This document shows positions 1 through 11,038 of a DNA stretch of 57,505 nucleotides, piece by piece. The DNA is taken from the NCBI GenBank assembly GCA_002104905.1, contig MCFE01000564.1:1-57505 (forward strand), read 5' to 3'. The notes under the pieces are model-generated. The model made no database searches. It worked only from the letters and a program-made list of their open reading frames with translations, and was not told the DNA's origin. This DNA comes from Basidiobolus meristosporus CBS 931.73 (lineage: Eukaryota; Basidiobolomycota; Basidiobolomycetes; Basidiobolales; Basidiobolaceae). How positions within the stretch are numbered: position 1 is the stretch's first letter; each line of letters opens with the position of its first letter. The translations under genes and the position numbers were made by a program.

Positions 1-2091
1 CACGGTCGAGAACGCTGTATTGAGGCAACTATGTACATCATGGATATGCTAATCTTGACTGATAGCCATGGATCAAGTACGTATGATTCTTGATCATATA
101 CTGAACTGAACACTGGTTGCTACCCCACACACTCGATGGACGAACCACATAGGATGATCTGAGAGATCGGTGGAGGCTTAGATCCACTAGAGCATATCGA
201 AAACGAGCCATTGGTCGGGGATGTACAAATAGCAATCCTTAAGGGTGAGAACATGGTAGGGTCTTACAGAGTGACGTTCAGAAAAATCAGGGATATTGAC
301 TCTAAGAGCATCCGATGTTGGATCGAACTCATTAATCCAATTTGCCACTGACCCATGTGGATTCCGACATTAGTCTAGTCGACCTGTCTCCTTTCTTCGT
401 GTCTGGCCCTTTGAATTCTAACATTTGCGAAACCCCCTACGGCCGCAATACGGAGTGTGGCAGGAAAGCAGGAATTGGCATGCAATGTACGCAAGGCTAC
501 TTTCAAGTTATGATAATAGGCCTAAGGTGGCTAGATTACCAGACTAGTTTACAGTATTGTAGCCTATATAGAAGAGCCCGGGCAACAATGGTAAGATTAA
601 GATTTACTTATGGATCACGCATAGTCAAAACACATTAGCGTCTCGGTTAGGACTTTATATTCCGACGGGTACTAATTTGTCAGCATGTACGCGTTTACTT
701 TCATTACCTAGCACCTTGCCATCTGGGTACATTTAATTCAAGGAGTCGCCTGTTAATTTGTCAGAAATTGGCTAATAGCTTTTTAATTTAGTACTCCTGG
801 ATGAGTCGGTCTCATGCTCGTCCAAGCGCTTCGAAAACCCGGCTTGACGCCTAATCCCAGACGACTGGGCCTTACTACCCAGCAACCCGTCTCTGATGGT
901 GAACAGGCACCCCAACCCCCGTTTGCAAGGCGCGCTACATGCGACGCTGTCTGGCATCCGAAGCATGAATCTGTAGCCAGGGCCGACTTGGTGGTAGACT
1001 ATCGGACTCCCCAGTATTCTGGTGCATCATCTTGCTCGGGTAGATTGTGCTGTTTCATTCAGAGCATGGGACTATTTTTGTTGTTGAAACCTCAGAACAC
1101 CTGGCTTCTTGTGAGATTACTCAGTGCTCAATGATCCAAGCGTGTGCACACATGAGCCTCCTGATCCGAGTGAGCTTCATAGCTATACGTTGAATGCAAG
1201 GTTTCTGCCTCCTCGATTGGGATCAGAATCAGAATCGTTTCCCATTCTAAATCAATATCACGTCCCCCATTGCAACAGGAATACCAATTCATTTGATTAG
1301 AGAACCGGATTGTTTTAAACTGCATTCGTTGTCCGTAGAGTCACTACAATCAATACCCGCAAGCCCAATTGGAATGGGCTAATAAAGATAACCAGTGTGT
1401 CTCAGCCGATAATTGCTTGCTGAGCTATGTTCGGCGCATTTAAGTAGGAAATGACCTTGTTTCGATAAGATTGGTTTGCCTTCTTTGTACTTGGTTGACC
1501 TATCCCCTGAATGCAATGAATATTGCCGTGTGCGGGGAGCTTCTCTATGAATGGCTCCTTGGTAGTATCTTGGAGTAAAACCATTGATCCTGCAGAGTCG
1601 TGGAATACCGAAATTTGCGTGCCCAACAATTATCAATACCCTCGCTTGTCTTTATTTAGTGTGGATGGAAAGGGGCTTGGCTTACTTGCACACCAGTTTT
1701 TTCCTTATTATCAAAATCTGAGTTTCAGTGAATCAAGATCAATCTTTTCATTCTAATATTTATCAGCCGGCGAAATTGGTTCGTTTCACCTACCCAGGGT
1801 GAGTGGGTTGGATCCGAAAGTACTTATACCGCCAATTCCCCGATGCTCATCAACTCAACTGGTTAGAAATACTTTCTCTCTGGCGACCACACGCATATTT
1901 GTCCCTCGTATACTTCTTCTTGCCCTTTAATCGCAGTCGAGTGGCTTTCGTACTACTATACATCAGTTATTGTCTTGATTTCGGCATACGTTGTATTCCT
2001 TGCAGTGACCAAAGTTGAATACGATCTTGACGCTCGAGAAATCCGGGATCGAAGTTGACAACACAAACAATTCTTGACTCAGTAGTGGACA
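1..2091. other. Region without a supported gene
   Basis: No reading frame here exceeds about 106 codons, and none shows a recognisable domain, signal peptide or convincing exon chain. I saw no tRNA-like cloverleaf, no LTR and no tandem repeat. The last few hundred bases before 2092 presumably contain the promoter of the homeodomain gene, but I found no clear TATA box. Confidence 0.5.
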
Positions 2092-3579
2092 ATGAATTTC
2101 GGACACCCTTCCTCAAGCGCCTCTCCGTATAGCCAGGCTAATACTGTCTCCATGTTCGAAACGTTTCACCAATCTCCCCACGGGGAATTTCGCACCTCAT
2201 TCTACAACCCATTCGAGGTAAAAACCCGAAAACGCACAAAAAAGAGTCAATTCAAAGTATTAGAGCGTACATTTCACGAAAACCCAAAGCCCAACAGTGC
2301 CTTAAGAAAGCAATTGGCTCAAGAACTGGATATGACGCTGAGAGGAGTTCAAGTGTGGTTTCAAAATCGACGTGCGAAGGCCAAAAATCAACGGATGACT
2401 GGAGGGAAGTCCGACGCAGCCTCTCTAGAGATTGGTGGTCAAGCAGATACCATACATTCCAGCGATATACATATAAGCAATCCTTTGCTGAATGAATCCT
2501 CCCATTTTTCCCTTCATGGCCTTGACTATGACTCAAACACGCATAACACTGATTCCAGGCACCAGAATATGACCTTGGACAAATCTTCCCAACCTTTCGA
2601 TAGGACCAGAGACTCGGTGCTTTTTTCAGCTTTCGACCTCAACACCGCATACTTTGCCTCGCAAGAGAACTCAAAATCATCAGAAGTTGCCCATTTTTCC
2701 GATTCCCCTGGAGATATGCTCCGAAAGAATAGACAGAAACGAAGCCCAGAGAACCTGAAGATCGCATCTACGCCTGAGCAGTATGAGTTGATGATGCACC
2801 AGCATCAAGCCCGCCGTGAACTCCACAATACTTCGGAGCAGCAGCGCAAAAGATCCTTGGAATCTCAACTCTACTACCACCAGCAAACTTACACTCGTAT
2901 GGAACCCAATGGGCGTACGCAAGAATTCCGAGAGCGAGCCAATTCTCTCCCAGGCCATAATGGAAGTTGTAGCCAATACAATCCAGCTTCTAGTAAGGCA
3001 GCATCCTACTCCTCCAGCTTGCTTAGTCCTATGCCAGGAACTGTTCCTGGGTCCGAAGTGACTCCACTCACTCCCGTAACCGGTGCCTCGATGCCTGAGC
3101 AAATCCACAACTACATGCATTCCTATAATTCGATAATCAGCCATGGGCTTCACACGCCAAGTGACATCGGTGATGGCAATCGGTCTATTGGTCAGCCGCC
3201 CTTGGTGGCAACATCTACACGAAGGAATTCATGTCCTCCTGAGTTTATGGCTGCATTTGTTGGAATGAACTACCTTGATGAAGAAAAAACCCAACTGGCT
3301 ACTATTGTCGAGGATGAGACTAATTCCGGTTACCATCAGGTCGCAACCTCAGGCGTGAATCCTAGGACAAACAGCGAATACCAGAGCCAACCCAAATACG
3401 CAAACGGCATGACTGTTGCTAGTGGTATGGAATATTCTCGACTTCAATATCGTCGATTGTCCGAGCCACGATTGAATAAGTTGATATACTCAATTGAGGA
3501 GCATCCCCATTCCCAAGGCTCAATCTCAGTGGACCCGGGGGCAGCGTTCGTCCATGGCCGTGGCTATATGACGAAATGA
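2092..3579 (+). CDS. Homeodomain transcription factor (non-TALE, Pho2-like)
   Basis: This is an intronless gene of 495 residues. A homeodomain of normal 60-residue length lies at about residues 42-101. Its recognition helix reads VWFQNRRAKAK, with Trp89, Gln91, Asn92 and Arg94 at homeodomain positions 48, 50, 51 and 53, so it should bind TAAT-type DNA sites in the nucleus. The linker between helices 1 and 2 has no three-residue insertion, so it is not a TALE protein. The rest is Ser/Gln/Asn-rich and probably disordered. Two basophilic kinase consensus sites, RRNS (377-380) and RRLS (454-457), lie in the C-terminal part, each followed by a more ordered-looking stretch. The architecture resembles fungal Pho2/Grf10-type factors, but orthology cannot be decided by eye. 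The start is the first ATG and leaves 41 residues before the homeodomain. Confidence 0.9.
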   Translation: MNFGHPSSSASPYSQANTVSMFETFHQSPHGEFRTSFYNPFEVKTRKRTKKSQFKVLERTFHENPKPNSALRKQLAQELDMTLRGVQVWFQNRRAKAKNQRMTGGKSDAASLEIGGQADTIHSSDIHISNPLLNESSHFSLHGLDYDSNTHNTDSRHQNMTLDKSSQPFDRTRDSVLFSAFDLNTAYFASQENSKSSEVAHFSDSPGDMLRKNRQKRSPENLKIASTPEQYELMMHQHQARRELHNTSEQQRKRSLESQLYYHQQTYTRMEPNGRTQEFRERANSLPGHNGSCSQYNPASSKAASYSSSLLSPMPGTVPGSEVTPLTPVTGASMPEQIHNYMHSYNSIISHGLHTPSDIGDGNRSIGQPPLVATSTRRNSCPPEFMAAFVGMNYLDEEKTQLATIVEDETNSGYHQVATSGVNPRTNSEYQSQPKYANGMTVASGMEYSRLQYRRLSEPRLNKLIYSIEEHPHSQGSISVDPGAAFVHGRGYMTK

Positions 3580-4592
3580 GTAAACTTCTCACGCTGAAAT
3601 CTAATATTGTTGCGGGCGATCGAAAATCTGTGAATATGTATTTTTGAGTTATCTTTGTTAGGGCTAGGAATCACTTCTCACAAATACCATTGAAGGGCCA
3701 TTCTTTTTTAATAATTCTTTCGTTCTGTTGAACCCGGTTCTGTGGGGTTAGATTTTGATACTATATGTCCACTCCTTCCGATCAGGTTTCCACCTGAATT
3801 CATTTTGCGATTACATCCCCTACGGACAACTCCTTGAGACTGCTGGTCACTGAATGGCTTTGCTGCTGCTATTGCACATTAAAAGGCAATTCTAAACCAA
3901 TGCAGGATAGCCACACTTGACATCTGTGCTGTTCCTTCTTTCAATAACATACCCTTGCACTTCATGTTGGCCGAAACAATGATTCCAAATACCTGCTTAC
4001 AGGATTTTCTCTGGTGATACCAGTATCAAAACAGCCCAAGCAACTGCCTCATTTGGCTGTGGGATATTCCATATCGGAAACCTGCTCCAACAAGTAGGAG
4101 TTACGTCATGGGTTTAGTGCTGGATACTCTTGGTATAATATATTGTAGCATGAGCTAGGCTTGAAGGATCAGCGAATGATCGGATATTATCATCTGTCTG
4201 TTCTGAAATGATCCCACAAGATGTATCACCGATTAATCGAGTAATGAGTAACATCAAAACCTGCTGATACTAGTATAGGCAGGATAAGACGTGAAGGACT
4301 CGTTCGTATGGATACTACGATGTTCTGCCTGCACTTTCTTGTAATACCTGATCCAGCAAACGGTCTGAAGTGCTTTTGGAATATACATAAGGAGCCGTGT
4401 CGCTCAAGGGGACGATTTCGCCGCAGGGCAAAGGGTGCCTGGAATATGTGTAGTACCAAGCTAATTTCACAAGGTATAAATGACCTTATCTGAAAATTGA
4501 GTTGTATCTCGATGCAGTTTATTCTAAGTCATAGGATCTATTTAGTGATAATGTATATTACAGGCCGCAACCGAATCGAAACAGGTCAAGAT
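3580..4592. other. Intergenic region between convergent homeodomain and BCAT genes
   Basis: There is no supported gene. The region holds the 3' ends of two convergent genes. On the - strand an AATAAA signal (TTTATT on +, 4518-4523) lies about 70 bp past the aminotransferase stop codon and is a good candidate poly(A) signal. Small frames at 4226-4493 have no recognisable content. Confidence 0.5.
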
Positions 4593-5657
4593 TTATAAAC
4601 CCTCTTTGGGAGTCATCCATCCGAACTTATCTTCAATATCACCGGTTTGAATACCACGGATAGCGCGGTAGAGCCTTTCAAATCCGACATCCAACCCTTC
4701 CTTCTCGCTGGTTACAATCACCTTGTTTCCACGAACGATACTTTTAATGGGGGTAACCACTACAGCAGTACCACAAGCGACAATCTCGTTGAATTTGTTT
4801 TCTTCAACTTCCTTGAAAGCAACCGGACGCACCTCCACGTTCCATCCAAACGATTCGGCGAGTTCGCACAAGGTACGACGAGTGATCGATTGCAGAATAG
4901 AAGGAGAATCTGGTGTAACTAAGGTGCACTTCTCACCATCGGGGTCATGAGTGATGGCCAAGAAGTTTGAGGTAGCGAATTCCTCAACGTAAGTGTGAGT
5001 CTTGGAGTCCAAAAACAAAATGATAGCATATCCCTGGTCATGCGCAGCGATATTGGAGATGAGACAGGGAGCATAGTTCCCGCCGACTTTGGCAGACCCA
5101 ACACCCTGAGGAGCGGTACGGTCGAAATCATCAATCACGAGAGCTGGAACAGGCTTAACTCCGCCTTGGTAGTAGTCGCCAACTGGAACGCAGAAGACTA
5201 TGAAGGTGTACTCTTCTGCAGGGCGAATTCCTACTTGTGGGCCTGATCCAAACAGAATAGGACGGATATAAAGGGAGCCGCCACTACCATAAGGAGGTAC
5301 ATATTCGCGATTTTCCTTGACCACCTTCTCGACAGCTTCAATAAACACATCTACCGGTGGTGCTTGCATAGAAACAGCCCTGGCTGAGTGTTGCATACGC
5401 TCTGCGTTAGCGCTGGCGCGGAAAATGCGTACCTTTCCGTCTTTGCATTGGTAGGCCTTCATTCCTTCGAAGCATTCCTGGCCGTAATGAAGAGCAGTAG
5501 CGGCAATGTGGATGGTCACGTAGGGCTCGGCCACCAACTCGCCTTTGTTCCATTCGCCATTGCGCCAAGTATACTTGATGTGGCAATTGGTAGGGCGATA
5601 CCTGAAATCTAAATTTACCCAATCCAAGTCTTTTGGTTGATTTTGTTCAACAGTCAT
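4593..5657 (-). CDS. BCAT: Branched-chain-amino-acid aminotransferase (cytosolic type)
   Basis: This intronless gene encodes 354 residues of a fold-type IV PLP aminotransferase (EC 2.6.1.42). The family interconverts Leu, Ile or Val and their 2-keto acids with glutamate/2-oxoglutarate. The PLP Lys is Lys190 in the motif GVGSAKVGGNYAPC. The N-terminal ALHYGQECFEGMKAY (about 56-70) and the later EEFATSNFLAI motif are typical of eukaryotic BCATs. The protein begins directly with a soluble Gln/Asp-rich start and has no Arg-rich amphipathic leader, so a cytosolic Bat2-like role is more likely than a mitochondrial Bat1-like one. Its length matches the mature enzyme. An AATAAA lies on the - strand about 70 bp past the stop. 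I see no anomalies. Confidence 0.95.
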   Translation of the reverse strand: MTVEQNQPKDLDWVNLDFRYRPTNCHIKYTWRNGEWNKGELVAEPYVTIHIAATALHYGQECFEGMKAYQCKDGKVRIFRASANAERMQHSARAVSMQAPPVDVFIEAVEKVVKENREYVPPYGSGGSLYIRPILFGSGPQVGIRPAEEYTFIVFCVPVGDYYQGGVKPVPALVIDDFDRTAPQGVGSAKVGGNYAPCLISNIAAHDQGYAIILFLDSKTHTYVEEFATSNFLAITHDPDGEKCTLVTPDSPSILQSITRRTLCELAESFGWNVEVRPVAFKEVEENKFNEIVACGTAVVVTPIKSIVRGNKVIVTSEKEGLDVGFERLYRAIRGIQTGDIEDKFGWMTPKEGL

Positions 5658-6600
5658 GATCGTTCTTCGCTGTTCTGCCTCGACATCGTCAAGCCTATTT
5701 TATATTCTACCTGACCATATCTTCTGACACGGAACATTTCGGAGACTGGTTAAATATCATCAGATAAACCGATTCTAGTTACCAAACCGGGTAGAGGAAT
5801 GTACACTTGACCTTCCTTAATTTTAACAAGTGGCTATCTCGTCCATTGAATAGGATTGCAATGGCAATCAAATGATCTCTACAAGGACGGGAGTCCCGCG
5901 CGAATCATCAGGACTGAATAGCAGGTTGTGCGACCTTCTTCGTGGCTTAATACTCGTTTATTCCGAAGATTTTCACCCGGTGTACGCGGTATGGGGAATA
6001 TTGGGGTGAAGAAGCCATGCGCTAAGCCTGGCATCGCAAGGCTGGGTTCAGATAGCTTGGTTGCCTACATGGGCCCTTCAAGACGCGCCACAATATAGAT
6101 AGTAAATACGGCGGTGATTTGAATCAGACTGATGACTTGAATGTTCCGAACACCGATATTTCATCCTTCCTTGATTTTCCATATCTGGCCTATTCCTGGG
6201 AAACAGTGCAAAAACACCACCCCTAAATGTGATATCAGTAGCCTATTTCGGTGGCAATCCCAGTATAGCATGATCACAACAACCCGAAACTGCAGTGGGC
6301 ATACCGTATTCGTATCCACATGGTGAGGATTCCCAAAAATGACCCACTCGCAGAAATGGAACTGGAAGGCTGGCCGTGACTAGTATGCGAGTCCCGTGAT
6401 ATGATGAAATCAGCGCTCCGTAGTTTAACCAGGCCCATATTGATTTCAAGGAGCCGTAAATGAGGCAGTTGCGCATCTTGACGATAAGTTCAGTTTATTT
6501 TAAGATTATATTATGTGGCACGATTAGCCTGCTTGATGGATTATCAGGATCTACTAATTTCCGAAGATTCTCTAATAGTCCAAGAGGTGAATCAAGCTGC
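5658..6600. other. Intergenic region
   Basis: There is no supported gene, RNA or repeat. It includes the upstream region of the aminotransferase, which is read leftward from 5657, and the 3' flank of the PLA2-like gene. Short frames (6141-6326, 6243-6476) have no recognisable content. Confidence 0.45.
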
Positions 6601-7110
6601 TCAATGGGTTCGTTTTCCAAAAACATTCTCTATCGTTGGTATGGTAGCCATCCAAGGAACGCAGCCATTGATTCTTTGCGCAGTGATGTAAGTCTCGCAC
6701 GAAAAATCCCTAGCGCGCCCAAGATTTCTTCTTGCGAATACAGTAGCATTCTGATAAAGTGGAACGCAATCGTCCAGAGACTCTGCAGTGGCGATGGGGC
6801 AGAAACCTCGCATACACAATCGAAATTGGTTCTCACATGTATATTTACTGGCACCGCAAGTTTTGTAACAAAGGTCCTTCAAATCGCAACAAGGGGCATA
6901 GACGCCATTTGCCTCGAGTCGGATCTTCGAGCAGCCGATATCGTCAAGCCAGCCTTGAGGTGGTGGTGGAGATGGGCATGATATTGGTTGTGCACCGGGT
7001 GCCCATAGAAGGTCAACATTCCGCAGCAGAAACTCATCACCTGCGACGAATGTCCAAAAAAATGAGCAGATAAGAAGGATTCCCTGACCAAGGCAATGAT
7101 TGGCTCTCAT
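6601..7110 (-). CDS. Secreted phospholipase A2 group XII-like protein, catalytic His replaced by Lys
   Basis: This is a single exon of 169 residues. A signal peptide is evident: a hydrophobic core at about residues 9-23, with probable cleavage near residue 24. The mature part is Cys-rich. The family signature CCxxHDxCYxTCGxSKxxC is present as CCDLKDLCYKTCGASKYTC (residues 74-92), followed by FRLC and, near the C-terminus, a further GC pair. The TCG-x-SK-x2-C spacing points to group XII rather than the bacterial/fungal group XIV. The catalytic His is replaced by Lys78, while the adjacent Asp79 is kept. The usual calcium-loop Gly pattern is not clear either. Known family: vertebrate PLA2G12B also lost its His and is a non-enzymatic secreted protein, so a binding rather than hydrolytic role is inferred here. 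A divergent active enzyme cannot be excluded. It sits alone, with no operon-like context. Confidence 0.75.
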   Translation of the reverse strand: MRANHCLGQGILLICSFFWTFVAGDEFLLRNVDLLWAPGAQPISCPSPPPPQGWLDDIGCSKIRLEANGVYAPCCDLKDLCYKTCGASKYTCENQFRLCMRGFCPIATAESLDDCVPLYQNATVFARRNLGRARDFSCETYITAQRINGCVPWMATIPTIENVFGKRTH

Positions 7111-8373
7111 TGTAATACTCTAAATGAATGAAATCCTTGATGAAGGCACCAAATCAATTCAAAGAAGCCAAATGACGGTGGGAGCCACAAGAATGGAAGT
7201 CGAACCACCACCACTACCCAACGCTATCTTTATTTTATTGCCAAAGATTTCAGGTTTGGCTCACTGCCAAACAAGATTTCACATCAGTAATATGAAACAC
7301 GTAGTGTATTGAAACTAGCCTACCATGAGGTCGAGCAACCGGGCCTCATCAGAGTGTTTCGATCCATGCCTATGCGCAAGAGCAAGCATGTTTGAGGTAC
7401 GAAACGCTTACTGCGATTCTCTTTGCCCTGATATGGTTACTTATTCTGATGACTTGGACTGAACCCGGATATTTGGCAGATTCCCGCTGTATTCGCTACT
7501 TTCATCAGTGCCCAAAGGGTCTGATATCACTCGGACGCTTCCGGGTACAAAAGCTGTACGGCATCTTTAGGCCTAGCTATCCCGGGCTTCTTATCAGGAT
7601 TGATATGGTGAACTGAGGTGTTGCGACTCTCGAAGCTGCTTTCCGTTGGTCAAGTGACTTTTCCTTCGCGACAGCATTATCTGCAATGACCTTGATTGCC
7701 AAGTCGAGAAAACTGCAATTACAAGAATCGCTCCTAAAACAATATACAGCAGCCAATTAAGATGGTATCAGGAGTGTAAAATCTAGATTCAGTTTGATAT
7801 CCAAGAGCTGGGATAAATATTTATTAGAGACCAATGATATGAGGAGTAAGGGCATTCCCATGTTAATCACTTACTCCCCAGGTTTAGAGATCGACGGATT
7901 AGTGCGAAATATTGAGACCAATATTGCTTCGCGAGGAGTGCTCTGAGGATATTTATTTTCCATGTTTACATAATTTGCACTGTCTCAGGAACACCACGTC
8001 AAGACCCATGATGTTGTGCCGTATTCAAGGCCCATCGGTAACATGGAGGGTAGAAAATTGAGCTAATATCGCTAGGGATATTAGATGGCTAACAAAGGTC
8101 TTGATGTCTCATGATAGGTCGAAGTTGTTATTCCTTCCAACCATAATTATGGAATACTCACATCATTGGATAAGTTCGTTAAATACTGATTAAGATTTTG
8201 TGTTGCTCGTTTTGTGTGTTTGCCGAAATATAGTGATGTAAAACCTCTTCACACTGGGGATGCAATCTTTGGATTATAGACGATAATCTTCATACGAAGT
8301 AAAGGAGACCTGTCGGATATAAAACCGTTTGCGTCGTTAGAATTTATCACATAATTGCCTAGAGCCCTCGAAA
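7111..8373. other. Intergenic region, shared upstream region of divergent PLA2-like and tyrosinase genes
   Basis: No gene is supported. The PLA2-like gene reads leftward and the tyrosinase rightward, so this stretch should hold both promoters. A TATA box for the tyrosinase is visible at 8318-8324. Small frames at 7124-7616 have no recognisable domain. Confidence 0.5.
8318..8324 (+). promoter_or_regulatory. TATA box of the tyrosinase gene
   Basis: The sequence TATAAAA lies 50 bp upstream of the ATG at 8374. That distance allows a transcription start a few tens of bases before the start codon. It is assigned by sequence match and position only. Confidence 0.55.
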
Positions 8374-9692
8374 ATGCATATTTATATCAAAATCTTTCTG
8401 TGTACTTTACTTGCTGGCGCACCATTCGAAGTGTGGTCTCAATCCTGTAGCCAGATAGCAATGCGCCAGGAAATCCGTTCTCTTAGCCCCGCGCAGTTAC
8501 AGACATTTATCAAAGCAATCCAGGACCTTCACACGGGCCCTTCGCCTACGGAGTATGACAACCTCGCCAATATCCATGCAACATATTTTAATGAAGCTCA
8601 TAACAACGCTGCTTTCTTTCCTTGGCATCGAAAATTCATAAGAGAATTCGAGCTAGCCCTACAAAAGAAAAACCCGAGTGTATACTTGCCTTACTGGGTA
8701 AGCAGAAGATCAATTCGTGCAAGACATTGATGTTCAATATTGACTTTTTCACAGGACTGGAGCCTGGACTCTCAATCGCCAGAAGAAAGTATCATATTTT
8801 CGAAAAATTACTTTGGTGGCAACGGTGTCTCGAGCAGAAACTACTGCCTTGAAGATGGCCCATTCGCAAACTGGACCATGAGATATCCCAATGTTCACTG
8901 CCTCAAACGACAGTTTGATGGTACTGCTCCCAATACCATAGAGGCGTTTTATTCTCCAGAGACATTGCAATACACCATCAAGAATGCTACCAACTTTGAT
9001 ACCCTGCGCAGAAATATCGAGTCGCCACCCCATGGTGTTGTTCACATCGGTATTGGTGGAAACGAAGGGGACATGTCTTTTGCTACCAGTACCAATGAGT
9101 AAGTTTCCTGCTCTTGCTATCGAAAATCACAAATACTAACGCCTAGATACTACCTGACAACAGCCCATTATTTTGGCTTCACCACGCATTCATCGATAAA
9201 ATCTGGGCAGATTGGCAAAAAGCCAATCCTTCGAAATCCAGCGACTATGGAGGGGTTGGGCCTAGAAATACCAGAGCCAAACTTACTGACATCATGGTGC
9301 CATTTAAAGTTGGTGTGAACACCATGATGGACACTACTAAAGCAGGGCTTTGCTATCGCTATGCAGAACTACCATCTCAAAATTTCAAATTGCCACTGCG
9401 TAAGCGGGAATTGAATAACTCGACCACAAATGCAATTCAGGACAATGATACAAACCACTGGTACAAGCTTCATTTGCCAAAGCCCCTGCCTGACTCCTAT
9501 ATCCATATGATGGGTATGAGTGTGCCTGATGTTCGAGCCCTCGAAAAGGGTTGGGCGACTGTAACTGAAAGTGTCAACAGTATTGCTACGTATGTTTCGC
9601 CCATATGCCTAGCAAAGAAAAACGAAACCTTGAGCAGCTTTTTCCACTTCGCATTCTCCTACTCCAGCTCAAGCTACTCCAACAGCCATTGA
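8374..9692 (+). CDS. Secreted short tyrosinase (type-3 copper monooxygenase)
   Basis: Three exons, 8374-8697, 8755-9098 and 9164-9692, give 398 residues. The introns of 57 and 65 bp have GTAAG donors and CAG acceptors. The first splice restores LPYWDWS and the second restores NDPLFWLHH, both family motifs. Copper site A is His68, His76 and His85 (in HATYFNEAH and PWHRKF). Copper site B is His201 and His205 (in PPHGVVHIG) and His229 (in PLFWLHH). The N-terminus has a hydrophobic signal peptide of about 22 residues. The enzyme class oxidises monophenols and o-diphenols to o-quinones, for example in melanin formation. It lacks the long C-terminal shielding domain of many ascomycete/basidiomycete tyrosinases; after the core only a Ser-rich tail remains (about the last 35 residues). 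It may therefore not be made as a latent pro-enzyme. The neighbour on the right is convergent. Confidence 0.92.
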
Positions 9693-9950
9693 GGTGCATC
9701 CCACGAAATCCTGGAGATATGAGTGATGTATTAAGAGTTGGTTTTTATGGGAATTTTGTGATTACGAGCCAAGGCCTTACAGGGATATTGCTTCGCCATC
9801 GGTTTTTGCTTAAAATTCAGCAACATTAATCAATACCGAGCTTTACGTGCTGCCCATGTTTTAAATAGAGCGCGGGCATCATCCTGCGGTTTACATGAAT
9901 TGTTAATCAACTAATACGTTGCAGAGTGGTCGGTACCGCACTCCAGAATA

Positions 9951-10023
9951 TTTATTTAGATTAACAGGTTGAAAGGAAGAAGGAGCATTTTTACAAACTG
10001 AATATTAACCCACTAATAATAAA
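9951..10023. terminator. Crossed poly(A) signals of convergent genes
   Basis: TTTATT at 9951-9956 is AATAAA on the - strand and lies about 100 bp past the stop of the - strand gene ending at 10054. AATAAA at 10018-10023 on + lies about 330 bp past the tyrosinase stop. If both are used, the two mRNAs would overlap tail to tail. This is inferred from motif and position only. Confidence 0.4.
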
Positions 10024-10053
10024 GTCACCTTGGAATATTGTTGACAAAGCTAA

Positions 10054-11038
10054 TTAATTACCGAGGCCCTTCCACTTTGTGCCATCTGCTTGAATGACGT
10101 CGATCTGATCAAGAGCAAGTGGTCCATGTTCAGCAATGTCAATCTGCAAGAGCTTATCCCAATATGCGGTAACCTGCTCAGGGCTGAGAGCTGACATGTC
10201 TTGATACTCCTTCAAGAAAGTATCCCAGAATTTGTTTTCTTGATCTTTGTTATCCCAAGAGCCGCTGTCCTTCGAGGCGGTGCGTAGGAGCAGCGTCTTT
10301 CTAACCATATGCAGCTTGACTGGCATCTCCTCGGGAACAATTTCCCTGGTCAGGGATATGATATCAAACTTTCTATGCTTTCGCATACTCATGAAAAGAC
10401 CCAGCACCTTTTTCCGAATTGCTGCTCTCTCTACCGTATACGTAGTACGCATCCAAGCAGCAAGCTTACGCTTTGAATCCTCACTGCAGAAAACCTTGCT
10501 TGGTAAAAGATCCCACTGATTCACTACTTCGACAAGCTTGTCATCGTCTTCGGGAAGGAAGAAGTTGGATTCTGGAGCATAGAAATGCTCGAGCAGCTTT
10601 TTAGTTAGCTCGTCTGATTTGGGGTCAAGTTGAACACTCCAGTGATCAGGAACAACGGCCTGACTCTGCGCTCCGCCAGAAGCTTCAACTGCATTGACAA
10701 TCTTTTTGTGAGTATCCAGGACCGCTTCGTATAAAGCCATTGCGCGCTCACTATCGTTGAGAACCTGGAAAAACAGCGATTGTAAGAGAAGGGTGAGGAT
10801 AGATAAAACGACAGTCAGCACTTACGTTTTCGAAATCCTCCTTAGAAGGCAACTTGAGTGGGGACTGCTCTTCATTCTGTTGATCGTTGGTGATGTTCTC
10901 TTGTCCCTGGGATGCAGTTATAGGCTTTTCAAAAACAGAAGGTAAGTGAACAGCTTCGGCTTCAGCTGGCAGGTCCTTGACAACGGTATCTCTTATATCG
11001 GAGAGAGACGGGCGATGGGTGCGTTGTTGGGTCGCCAT
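10054..11038 (-). CDS. Uncharacterised alpha-helical protein, 307 residues
   Basis: Two exons read leftward: 11038-10826 and 10764-10054. The 61-bp intron (GTAAG donor, CCAG acceptor) joins DFEN to VLND in phase 0. I do not recognise the family. The first 70 residues are polar, Gln/Glu/Pro-rich and probably disordered. The remainder is rich in charged residues and predicted by eye to be helical, with no transmembrane segment, signal peptide or zinc motif. A basic cluster (RKKVLGLFMSMRKHRK, about residues 185-200) could contact nucleic acid or lipid, but this is speculative. Good exon structure, a TATA box at 11105-11112 and a poly(A) signal at 9951-9956 argue for a real expressed gene. It is most likely a soluble intracellular protein. 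Confidence 0.75.

Noticed and set aside
9605-9829. Extension of tyrosinase into the overlapping frame 9605-9829 through an extra intron
   Set aside because: The only candidate intron would be about 30 bp with poor sites. The simple stop at 9692 is preferred.
8374-11038. Tyrosinase plus neighbours as a pigment biosynthetic cluster
   Set aside because: No polyketide synthase, transporter or oxidase partner is nearby; the neighbours are a PLA2-like protein and an unknown soluble protein.
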